DNA of 64,000 nucleotides from Duganella levis. Lineage in GTDB: Bacteria > Pseudomonadota > Gammaproteobacteria > Burkholderiales > Burkholderiaceae_D. Position 1 is the stretch's first letter, and every line of letters starts with the position of its first letter. Below, one piece after another: positions 56,774-64,000 of the stretch. The position numbers and the translations under genes were made by a program. Under the pieces are notes generated by a model, which did not search any database, was not told the DNA's origin, and was given only the letters and a program-made list of their open reading frames with translations. The stretch lies in assembly GCF_009857605.1 (NCBI RefSeq), contig NZ_WWCT01000002.1:186001-250000 (forward strand). The letters are read 5' to 3'.

Positions 56774-59617
56774 ATGCTGCGCAGAACCTGGAGCTTCCTC
56801 ACCGATAGCCGCAATCTCACCATCCTCGGCCTGACGGCGGTGGCGGCCTTGTTCTACCTGGGCGCACAAGTGCTGGAACTGGCGCTGATGTGGGCGCTGC
56901 TGGCCATCGCCCTGATGCTGGCGCTGGTCGGCGCGGTGTGGTGGTGGCGCCGCTGGCGCGCGCGGCGCGAGTCGGAGCGGCTGGGGGAGGTCATCGGCAA
57001 GCAGGAGCCGTCCGCCGATCCCTCCGCCGCCGAGGTTAAGGTCATCCGCGACAGCATGCTGAAGGCGATCGAGACGATCAAGGGATCGAAACTGGGCATC
57101 GTCGCCGGCGCGAGCGCCCTGTATGAGCTGCCCTGGTACATGATCATCGGGAATCCGGCGGCCGGCAAAAGCACGGCCATCACCAACTCCGGTTTGCAGT
57201 TTCCCTTCGCCGACGGCAAGGTGCTGCAAGGCGTGGGCGGCACGCGCAACTGCGACTGGTTCTTCACCACCGAAGGGATTTTGCTCGACACGGCCGGCCG
57301 CTATTCGGTGCAGGATGAGCATCGCGCCGAGTGGTTTGGTTTCCTGGACCTGCTGAAGAAGTACCGCCGCCGCGCGCCGGTCAACGGCATCATCATCGCG
57401 GTCAGCATCGCGGAGCTGCGCGGCGACGATCCGGAAGCCGGCATCCAGCTGGCGCGCAGCCTGCGCAAGCGCGTGCAGGATCTGATCGAGCGGCTGGAAG
57501 TGTTTGCGCCGGTGTACGTGGTGTTCACCAAGGCCGATCTGATTGCGGGCTTTGGCGAATTCTTCGCCCAGGCCGAGCGCGGGGAGCGTGAGCGCGTATG
57601 GGGCGCGACCATGCCGTATCAGCGCAAGACCAGCAGCCAGCAGGTGATGGCGTTCTTCGACCATGCCTTCGATGAGCTGTGCGATGGCTTGAAGGCGATG
57701 AGTCTCGCCACCATGGGCCAGCAGCGGCGCGAGCGCATGGAGCCTGGTGTGTTCACCTTCCCGCTGGAGTTTTCGACCATCCGCACGCCGCTGCGTGCTT
57801 TTCTGGTGACGCTGTTTGAAGAGAATCCGTTCCAGTTCAAACCTGTGTTCCGGGGATTCTACTTCACCAGCGCGCTACAGGAGGGGATGCCGCGCAGCGA
57901 ACAGTCGCAGCGCGTCGCCCGCCGCTTTGCCTTGACCACGCCGAATGTCGCGCCGCTGTCCGGCACCGGTCATTCCGGCTTCTTCCTGCTTAACCTGTTC
58001 CGCAAGGTGATCTTTGCGGACAAGGATTTGGTGTCGCAGTACGCCAGCAAGAACAAGGTGCGCTTGAAATATGCGGCTTTCTTTGCGGCGGTGCTGATGC
58101 TGGGTGCGTCGCTGGGCGGATGGAGCTGGTCGTACATGGGCAACCGCCAGTTGGTCAGCAATGTGCAGGCGGACCTCGACAAGGTGATCAAGCTGCAGGC
58201 CAAGCGGCTGGACCTGCAATCAAGGCTGGAGGCGCTGGAGATTATCCAGGACCGCATCGAGCAGCTGGAGAAGTATCGCGCATCGCGTCCATGGTCGTTG
58301 CGCATGGGGCTTTATCAGGGCGACCAGTTGGAGCGCAAGCTGCGCGAGGAATACTTCGCCGGCGTGAAGAATGTGATGCTGATGCCGGTGGTGGCCAATC
58401 TGGAGACGCTGCTGTCCGAGATGAACGCACATGCGGCCGAGTTGCAGCCATCCGGCGCCGGTGCTGCGGTTACGTCGGTTGCGGGGCGCCAGTTCCAGGA
58501 AGCCTCGCCAACCAATGTCGATGACGCCTACAACGCGCTGAAAAGTTATCTGATGTTGGCCGATAAATCGCACGCGGAGGGCAGTCACCTGAACGACCAA
58601 TTGCCGCGTCACTGGCGTGCGTGGCTGGAGAACAATCGCGGCGCCATGCCGCGTGAGCAGATGATCCACAGCGCCGAGCGGCTGATGACGTTCTATCTGG
58701 CTCAGATTCCCGACCCGGCCTGGCCGCGCATCGATCCGAAGCTGGCGCTGGTGGACCAGTCACGCGAGAACCTGCGGCGCGTGGTGCGCGGCATGCCGGC
58801 GCGGGAACGCGTCTACGCCGACATCCGCGCCCGCGCCAACACGCGCTTCCCATCGATGACGGTGGCGCGCATGGTCGGCGAGCAGGATCAGGCGCTGGTG
58901 ACCGGCAGCTACGCCGTCCCCGGCGCCTACACCCGCGACGGATGGGAGAAGTTTGTGCAGGACGCCTTCCGCGACGCCGCCAGCCGCGAACTGCAAAGCA
59001 CCGACTGGGTGCTGAAGACCGCCGCGCGCGATGACCTGACGCTGGAAGGCAGCCCCGAACAAATCCAGAAAGGCCTGACCGATTTGTATCCGTTAGTCGA
59101 TGACGGCGATTACGATCAGCGTATCGGCAACCTGTTCTGGCTGCTTGCCCGCACCCCGCCTCTGGTGCTGGAATGCGCGGCTGAAACACCCCAATTAAGC
59201 GATGCGGAATACTGCCTTGCCAGCCTGATTGCGTTGGAACGCGTGGTAGATACGCAACTAGGCGCAGACGGCCCGGGCTTCTCGGCGGCCAAGGATGCGG
59301 TGCAGGCGGTGATCGGCAGTCTGGCGCCGTTTGGCAATGCTGTCATGGTTGCCGACGCTGGTCAGGCCACTCTTGGTAACGCTGTCATACAAACCGGCGC
59401 AGGCTTGCAGAACCGAACGCAGGCCCTCCAACAGCTGCGTCTCGTAGCGGATTTCTTTCGCCGCACCGAGCCGCATAGTCCGGTCGCTTACCTGGCCGAA
59501 CGTGCGGCAAGCTGGGGCGAGATGCCGCTGCATGTCTGGTTGAGAAGCGTTATCAGGGATCCCGCCATCCTGGCCGGAATGGATGAATTGCTGGGCGCGC
59601 CGAAGGCTGCCGAATAA
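56774..59617 (+). CDS. TssM-TssA chimeric reading frame (type VI secretion), probable deletion scar
   Basis: 947 residues in one frame. Residues 1-772 match TssM/IcmF: two membrane helices (~16-60), Walker A G126-NPAAGK-S133-T134, NTPase motifs LLDTAGRYS and FTKADL, a third helix (~433-452), then the periplasmic domain up to WVLKTAARDDLTLEGSPEQIQ. A normal TssM continues for some 300-400 residues more. Residues 773-947 instead match the C-terminus of TssA/ImpA, including VADFFRRTEPHSPVAYLAERA (E899-P903). The join is at DLYP (770-773). TssA is cytoplasmic but this part of TssM is periplasmic, so the fusion is topologically odd. It most likely arose by in-frame loss of the tssM 3' part, any gene between, and the tssA 5' part. 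Confidence 0.85.
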   Translation: MLRRTWSFLTDSRNLTILGLTAVAALFYLGAQVLELALMWALLAIALMLALVGAVWWWRRWRARRESERLGEVIGKQEPSADPSAAEVKVIRDSMLKAIETIKGSKLGIVAGASALYELPWYMIIGNPAAGKSTAITNSGLQFPFADGKVLQGVGGTRNCDWFFTTEGILLDTAGRYSVQDEHRAEWFGFLDLLKKYRRRAPVNGIIIAVSIAELRGDDPEAGIQLARSLRKRVQDLIERLEVFAPVYVVFTKADLIAGFGEFFAQAERGERERVWGATMPYQRKTSSQQVMAFFDHAFDELCDGLKAMSLATMGQQRRERMEPGVFTFPLEFSTIRTPLRAFLVTLFEENPFQFKPVFRGFYFTSALQEGMPRSEQSQRVARRFALTTPNVAPLSGTGHSGFFLLNLFRKVIFADKDLVSQYASKNKVRLKYAAFFAAVLMLGASLGGWSWSYMGNRQLVSNVQADLDKVIKLQAKRLDLQSRLEALEIIQDRIEQLEKYRASRPWSLRMGLYQGDQLERKLREEYFAGVKNVMLMPVVANLETLLSEMNAHAAELQPSGAGAAVTSVAGRQFQEASPTNVDDAYNALKSYLMLADKSHAEGSHLNDQLPRHWRAWLENNRGAMPREQMIHSAERLMTFYLAQIPDPAWPRIDPKLALVDQSRENLRRVVRGMPARERVYADIRARANTRFPSMTVARMVGEQDQALVTGSYAVPGAYTRDGWEKFVQDAFRDAASRELQSTDWVLKTAARDDLTLEGSPEQIQKGLTDLYPLVDDGDYDQRIGNLFWLLARTPPLVLECAAETPQLSDAEYCLASLIALERVVDTQLGADGPGFSAAKDAVQAVIGSLAPFGNAVMVADAGQATLGNAVIQTGAGLQNRTQALQQLRLVADFFRRTEPHSPVAYLAERAASWGEMPLHVWLRSVIRDPAILAGMDELLGAPKAAE

Positions 59618-59718
59618 TGCTGCGGCGCAATGCCGAATATTTCTTTTATGCTACATATACGGGAGGATTAGTGCTAGCATGATTTGAACAATCCAGACTT
59701 TTAGCGAGGGAGTTGGCT

Positions 59719-61446
59719 ATGAATAATCTCAAGATCGGTACGCGCCTCGGCTTCGGTTTTTCGCTTGTTTTGTTACTCCTGGTTGCGATGACTTCGATAG
59801 GCATCCTGCGCTTGAGCAACGCCAGTGACAAGACCGATGAGATGATCAACGTGAAGATCCGCGATGAACGTCTGACTGCCGAATGGGGCAAGATCATTGA
59901 AGTCAACGCCGCCCGCACAACCGGCGCTTTCATGGTGCGCGAGTCCGCCGATCAGAAAAAGCTGGAAACGCTGATGGCCGAATCGTCCGGCCGCGCCACG
60001 CAGATCCAGGATCAGATTGGATCGACCATCGACGACGATCAACTCAAACCGCTGTTCAAGCAAGTGCTGGACACGCGCAAGACCTACACCGATTTCCGCA
60101 AGGCGGTTTTCGCCGCCAAGAACGCCGGCGATCTGGAAAAGGCCACCAAAATCTACGAAGGCGACATGACCCAGAGCCGCATCCAGTATCTGGGCGCGCT
60201 GAAGAATTTCGTCGACAAGCAGGCCGCGTTGCTGGATGCTTCGGCCGCAGAAATTCAACAGCAATATCGCAGCGGACGCACGCTGCTGATCATGCTCGGT
60301 CTGGCCGCGATTGTGATGGGTGTATTCGCCGCATGGTGGATCACGCGCACCATCACGCAGCCGATCAATGAAGCGCTCAAGGTCGCCGAGACGGTATCGT
60401 CGGGCGATCTGACCAGCGATATCCAGGTCAATAGCAACGATGAAACCGGCCAGTTGATGCACGCGCTGAAAACCATGAACACCAATCTGGTGAACATCGT
60501 CGGCCAGGTACGCAATGGCACGGACTTGATTGCGACAGCGTCCACGCAGATCGCCGCCGGAAATCAGGATCTTTCTTCACGCACCGAGGAGCAAGCCAGC
60601 TCGCTGGAGGAAACCGCATCGTCGATGGAGGAGTTGACGTCCACCGTGCGCTTCAACGCGGAGAACGCGCGCCAGGCCAATGAGCTGGCGATCAACGCGT
60701 CGGAAATCGCCAGCCGTGGCGGCTCGGTGGTGGGCGAAGTGGTGAGCACCATGGGATCGATCAACGATTCGTCGCGCAAGATTGTCGACATTATTTCGGT
60801 CATCGACGGCATCGCGTTCCAGACCAATATCCTGGCGCTGAATGCTGCGGTGGAGGCGGCGCGTGCGGGTGAGCAGGGGCGTGGCTTCGCGGTGGTGGCG
60901 TCGGAAGTACGCAATCTGGCGCAGCGCTCCGCGTCGGCCGCCAAGGACATAAAGGGCTTGATTGACGACTCGGTGCAGAAGGTGCAGATCGGCTCCGAGC
61001 TGGTGGACAAGGCCGGGCAGACGATGGAGGAAATCGTCCAGAGCATCAGTCGCGTCACGCAGATCATGACGCAGATTAGCAATGCCAGTGAAGAGCAAAG
61101 CATCGGCATCGCACAGGTGAATGATGCGATTACGCAGATGGATCAGGTAACGCAGCAGAATGCCGCACTGGTGGAGGAAGCCGCAGCGGCGGCGGAGTCG
61201 ATGCAGGAGCAGTCGGCCAAGCTGGCGGATGTGGTGAGCGTGTTCAAGTTGGACACGTCGTATTCGTCATCGGCGCCGGCCTTGCCGCGTGCACCGGCGC
61301 GTGCTGCTACGCTGCCTCGTCGCACGCCGGCTGTGGCGGCGCCCGTAAAACGTGCCGCGCCGGCGGTGGGTGCTGCATCCGCGCCTGCGCCGGCCGCTCC
61401 GCGCAAAGCCGTCACCACCGGCGAGTCGGACTGGGAAGAGTTCTAA
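59719..61446 (+). CDS. Methyl-accepting chemotaxis protein
   Basis: 575 residues from the ATG at 59719 with GAGGGAG upstream. Membrane helix (~8-29), four-helix-bundle periplasmic sensor (4HB_MCP type, ~30-185), second helix (~190-210), HAMP and the cytoplasmic signalling tip with NILALNAAVEAARAGEQGRGFAVVA. An Ala/Pro-rich tail ends in DWEEF, a CheR/CheB-docking pentapeptide (as in NWETF). The ligand is unknown. No che genes adjacent. Confidence 0.96.
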   Translation: MNNLKIGTRLGFGFSLVLLLLVAMTSIGILRLSNASDKTDEMINVKIRDERLTAEWGKIIEVNAARTTGAFMVRESADQKKLETLMAESSGRATQIQDQIGSTIDDDQLKPLFKQVLDTRKTYTDFRKAVFAAKNAGDLEKATKIYEGDMTQSRIQYLGALKNFVDKQAALLDASAAEIQQQYRSGRTLLIMLGLAAIVMGVFAAWWITRTITQPINEALKVAETVSSGDLTSDIQVNSNDETGQLMHALKTMNTNLVNIVGQVRNGTDLIATASTQIAAGNQDLSSRTEEQASSLEETASSMEELTSTVRFNAENARQANELAINASEIASRGGSVVGEVVSTMGSINDSSRKIVDIISVIDGIAFQTNILALNAAVEAARAGEQGRGFAVVASEVRNLAQRSASAAKDIKGLIDDSVQKVQIGSELVDKAGQTMEEIVQSISRVTQIMTQISNASEEQSIGIAQVNDAITQMDQVTQQNAALVEEAAAAAESMQEQSAKLADVVSVFKLDTSYSSSAPALPRAPARAATLPRRTPAVAAPVKRAAPAVGAASAPAPAAPRKAVTTGESDWEEF

Positions 61447-61466
61447 GCCGCGATACAATGGCGGTT

Positions 61467-62093
61467 ATGAATACCGCCAGTTCCTTACCAGCCGCGCGGC
61501 GTGCCTTATGCGCCGCGTGCCTGCGCCCACAGCAGACCTGCATCTGCCGCTGGGTCACAGTACTACCCAATCACGTGGAAGTGCTGATTCTTCAACACCC
61601 GATGGAAGTCAGCAACGCCAAAGGCAGCGCGCGCCTTCTGCATCTGTGCCTGGCCAACAGCCGTCTGGAAGTAGGGGAAACCTTCGATCCGGCGCAACTG
61701 CAAGCGCTGCTCTCGCCGGAGCGCCGCAACCTGCTGCTTTATCCGGACACGGAAGACGCGTCGCTCGGGCTGGCTATGCCGCAGCCGTTTGACAACGCCT
61801 GGCTGCGTGAGCCGCTGCGATTGGTGGTATTGGACGGAACCTGGCGCAAGAGCCGCAAGATGCTGTATCTGAATCCGCTGCTGCAAGCCTTGCCACGCCT
61901 GCCACTGCGCGACACGCCGCCGTCGCACTATCTGATTCGCAAGGCGCACTTGCCGGACCAGCTGTCCACGCTGGAAGCCACCGTCTACGCGCTGGCGCAA
62001 CTGGAAAACGATATCAACAAATACAACCCGCTGATCGACGCCTTCGATGGTTTCGTCGCGCAGCAGGCCAGCTACGTCAAGCGATCAGCTTGA
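61467..62093 (+). CDS. tapT: DTW-domain tRNA-uridine aminocarboxypropyltransferase
   Basis: 208 residues from the ATG at 61467. Makes acp3U47 in tRNA from SAM, as shown for E. coli TapT (YfiP). Motifs: CAACLRPQQTCIC, a zinc-type Cys set near the N-terminus, and the DTW segment LDGTWRKSRKMLY then YLIRKAHLPDQLSTLEA. A TACAAT at 61454-61459 puts the expected transcription start almost at the ATG, which favours this start over 61458 and suggests a leaderless message. It ends 17 bases inside the convergent Hsp70 gene. Confidence 0.9.
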   Translation: MNTASSLPAARRALCAACLRPQQTCICRWVTVLPNHVEVLILQHPMEVSNAKGSARLLHLCLANSRLEVGETFDPAQLQALLSPERRNLLLYPDTEDASLGLAMPQPFDNAWLREPLRLVVLDGTWRKSRKMLYLNPLLQALPRLPLRDTPPSHYLIRKAHLPDQLSTLEATVYALAQLENDINKYNPLIDAFDGFVAQQASYVKRSA

Positions 62094-64000
62094 GGCCAGG
62101 CGGCAGCGCGTCGCCCAGCATGCGCTTTTCGTCGGCCTGGTCGAGCTGCACTACCTCGCGCACCATGGCGCTCCAGTTGGCCGGCGCGCCAACGCCTTGC
62201 AGGCGGCGCAGCACCTCGGCGCGTAGCATGTCGTTGATGTCGCGCGAACGGTCGCCGGTCATGCGCGCCAGATGGGCGGCGGCAAAGCCGGCCGGCTCCA
62301 CCTTCTTCCAGTCCAGCGATAGCACCGCGTCCAGCCATTGCTCGACGACCGGCGTTTCCACCACATCGTGCGCGCTGCCGTGGAAGGGCTGGCGCGCGCC
62401 GACGCGGCTCAGGCCCCACAGGAAGCGGCCTTGCGTGGCTTCGGCCTTGGCCAGATCGGCAGCACCGCTGCGGGTTTTATTGGCGGCGGCTTTGCCGGCG
62501 GCCTTGGTGGCTTTGTGTAACTGGTCCAGCATCCACGCGCCGATTTCGGCCTTGTAGTTGCCGGGGATGCGTTCCAGCGAAGCGCCCAGGCGCAGCATGT
62601 CTTCCTCGCTACCGTTGACCAGCGTGACGGGACGGCGACCGCGTTCCGCTGCATCGGCCTGCACGTTGAAGGCGAAATCGTCCAGCACGCGCAGTTGCGC
62701 TTCCACGCTCAAGCCGCCGGAGACGCGGCGCCACAGCGTCCACCATTCGGCGCAGACCTGGCTGTCCTTGTGATGCTGGATACCGGTATCGAACATCGCC
62801 CATAGTTTTTCGATGCGCCATTCATCCAGCGTGTGGCCGAAGCCGGGACGCAGGCAGTAGCCGCTGAGATTGAGCCATGCGCGTTCGTGCTCGGACGAGC
62901 GGCGGCGGCCTTTGGCGCGTTCCAGCAGTGCGTCGAACAGGCGACGCAGCAGCGGTGTCGGCCAGCTTTCGCGGCTGCCCAGCAGTTGTTCCAGTTGCGC
63001 GCGCAGCTGCTTCACTTCCTTGATGTCGACTTGCAGTGCGCGGCTGCCGAAGATGCGGTCGATCTTGTCGATGGCTGCGGCCAGGCCTGCGGGCATCGGC
63101 GTTTCGTCTGGTGCGGTTTCAGTGGCGGCTTCTCCGCGTAGCTGGAACTCCAGCAGCCAGCGTTGCGCGTCGCCCCTGGCGACGCAGTGGACTTCCAGCG
63201 TGCCGACTTCGCTGAGCGAGGTCGCCAGCTGCACGGGGATCTCCTTGCGGGCGTCGGCGCTGCTGCTGTCGCGCAGCACGGTGGCGATGGGTGGCAACTG
63301 GACGTAGTCGTCCGGCTGTAGCGTGATCACGTCGCCGGCTTGTGGCGCGTCGGCGGTGGAGGACGCGAGGTGGAAGCGCACCGGCCGGCCGAGGCGCAGT
63401 GCAAAGGTGCGGTCGGCCAGCAGGATCTCGCGGTTTTCGGCGGCGCCGCGCGGCAGGATGCAGACGGCGCGGCGCGGCTGGTCAGGATGCGTGGCGTCGT
63501 CCAGCAGCAGGAAGTAGCTGCGCGCGGAGCCGCCGCCAATCACGGGCGCCTTGCCGGATTGGCCTAGTGCGTAGGCCACGCCGCCACGGGCGACGGCGAC
63601 GTCGGGATTATCGTTGTGCAGGATGCGCAGTGGCTGTTGGCGCCAGCCGGCCAGGGTGGCTTCCAGCCGGCGTGCCAGTGCGTCGGCGCGGAACACGCCG
63701 CCGTTGAGTAGCAGTGTATCCGGGATCGGCACGGCGGTGCTGCCGGCGGGCAGGCCGAGGGCTTCGCGCGTGGCGGCGGCGTGCTGGCGCAGGAAGTCTG
63801 CCAGATGGCGCGTGATGGCCGCATCGCTGGCGTAGGGCAGGCCGAATTCCACGATGGCGCCGCGTCCGCGCTTGGCAGGTGCTTGTTGTTCGTTGAGGGG
63901 GAAGAAGCCGTCCACCACCAGCGCGGAGACTTCCTCGCGCGTCAGGTCGGCGGAACGGGAGCCTCCGATCAGCTTCGATCCGGCGCCCAGCAGCGTGACG
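62077..64000 (-). CDS. Hsp70-family protein with DUF3731-type C-terminus (5' end outside window)
   Basis: About 640 residues are visible; the frame continues past the window end. The visible first third is the second half of an actin-like ATPase domain: ADLTREEVSALVVDGFFPL, LLNGGVFRADAL and VARGGVAYALG, with the nucleotide-binding GGG of PVIGGGSARSYF. The rest lacks a DnaK-like substrate domain and has the long helical region typical of DUF3731-containing Hsp70 relatives. Such proteins (950-1000 aa) are conserved in betaproteobacteria but uncharacterised. Convergent overlap with tapT by 17 bases. Confidence 0.85.
   Translation of the reverse strand, partial: VTLLGAGSKLIGGSRSADLTREEVSALVVDGFFPLNEQQAPAKRGRGAIVEFGLPYASDAAITRHLADFLRQHAAATREALGLPAGSTAVPIPDTLLLNGGVFRADALARRLEATLAGWRQQPLRILHNDNPDVAVARGGVAYALGQSGKAPVIGGGSARSYFLLLDDATHPDQPRRAVCILPRGAAENREILLADRTFALRLGRPVRFHLASSTADAPQAGDVITLQPDDYVQLPPIATVLRDSSSADARKEIPVQLATSLSEVGTLEVHCVARGDAQRWLLEFQLRGEAATETAPDETPMPAGLAAAIDKIDRIFGSRALQVDIKEVKQLRAQLEQLLGSRESWPTPLLRRLFDALLERAKGRRRSSEHERAWLNLSGYCLRPGFGHTLDEWRIEKLWAMFDTGIQHHKDSQVCAEWWTLWRRVSGGLSVEAQLRVLDDFAFNVQADAAERGRRPVTLVNGSEEDMLRLGASLERIPGNYKAEIGAWMLDQLHKATKAAGKAAANKTRSGAADLAKAEATQGRFLWGLSRVGARQPFHGSAHDVVETPVVEQWLDAVLSLDWKKVEPAGFAAAHLARMTGDRSRDINDMLRAEVLRRLQGVGAPANWSAMVREVVQLDQADEKRMLGDALPPGLKLIA

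Noticed and set aside
56713..56808. Short frame of about 31 codons before tssM
   Set aside because: It runs into tssM in another frame, has no ribosome site and no family feature. A 14-base palindrome at 56684-56697 nearby may be chance.
55733..57664. Long open frame on the minus strand extending the gene at 54944-55732 to about 906 residues
   Set aside because: Upstream of 55732 it is antisense to the M15 peptidase and TssM genes, rich in His/Arg/Gln as expected of high-GC shadow frames, and the GTG at 55732 has a good ribosome site.

Overview
The window is high-GC DNA whose conserved gene order points to a betaproteobacterium, most likely Oxalobacteraceae (Duganella/Massilia/Janthinobacterium type). 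The evidence is three blocks kept in order: surE-pcm-nlpD-rpoS; rlmN-pilW-rodZ-ispG-hisS-yfgM-bamB-der followed by hfq-hflX-hflK-hflC; and hisZ-purA-phosphoribosyltransferase. The genus is an inference; no rRNA is present.

Layout. 1-1515 is the end of a KGGVGR-type ATPase fused to kinesin-light-chain-like TPRs. 1586-6611 is the stationary-phase block surE, pcm, nlpD, rpoS, rlmD. 6673-8302 is an XRE/ImmA metallopeptidase gene coupled to a frameshifted DUF4411 (PIN-like) gene. 8441-16215 is an alpha-2-macroglobulin/pbpC operon, followed by a secreted EEP-fold enzyme and a BI-1 membrane protein on the minus strand. 18077-34502 is housekeeping: ndk, 23S rRNA methylation, type IV pilus and cell-shape factors, isoprenoid synthesis, HisRS, the outer-membrane assembly lipoprotein BamB, two ribosome-linked GTPases, Hfq, the HflKC protease modulators, and histidine and purine genes.

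34552-38614 holds membrane proteins (MarC, MgtC), an SdpR/SdpI autorepressor module with a clear promoter and tandem operator, an alpha/beta hydrolase lacking its nucleophile, and a two-gene low-GC cassette of unknown function. uvrB and an aminotransferase follow. 42118-49888 carries four identical tRNA-Asn genes, three clustered and one about 7 kb away. Between them lie a RelE/BrnA toxin-antitoxin pair, a large mono-heme lipoprotein, a CheX-like DUF3334 protein and a TonB-dependent receptor.

49932-64000 has DUF2322, a flavodoxin-like protein, a PoxB-type pyruvate:quinone oxidoreductase, a coiled-coil zinc-ribbon membrane protein, a GST, and a type VI secretion fragment. The fragment consists of an M15 peptidase resembling TagX and one continuous reading frame that starts as TssM and ends as TssA. 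A chemoreceptor, a DTW-domain tRNA-modifying enzyme and a partial Hsp70-family gene close the window.

The most unusual item is the TssM-TssA chimera at 56774-59617. It looks like the scar of a deletion through a T6SS locus that left an open frame. Also notable are the DUF4411 frameshift at an A7 run, the nucleophile-less hydrolase, and the accessory block flanked by identical tRNA-Asn genes.
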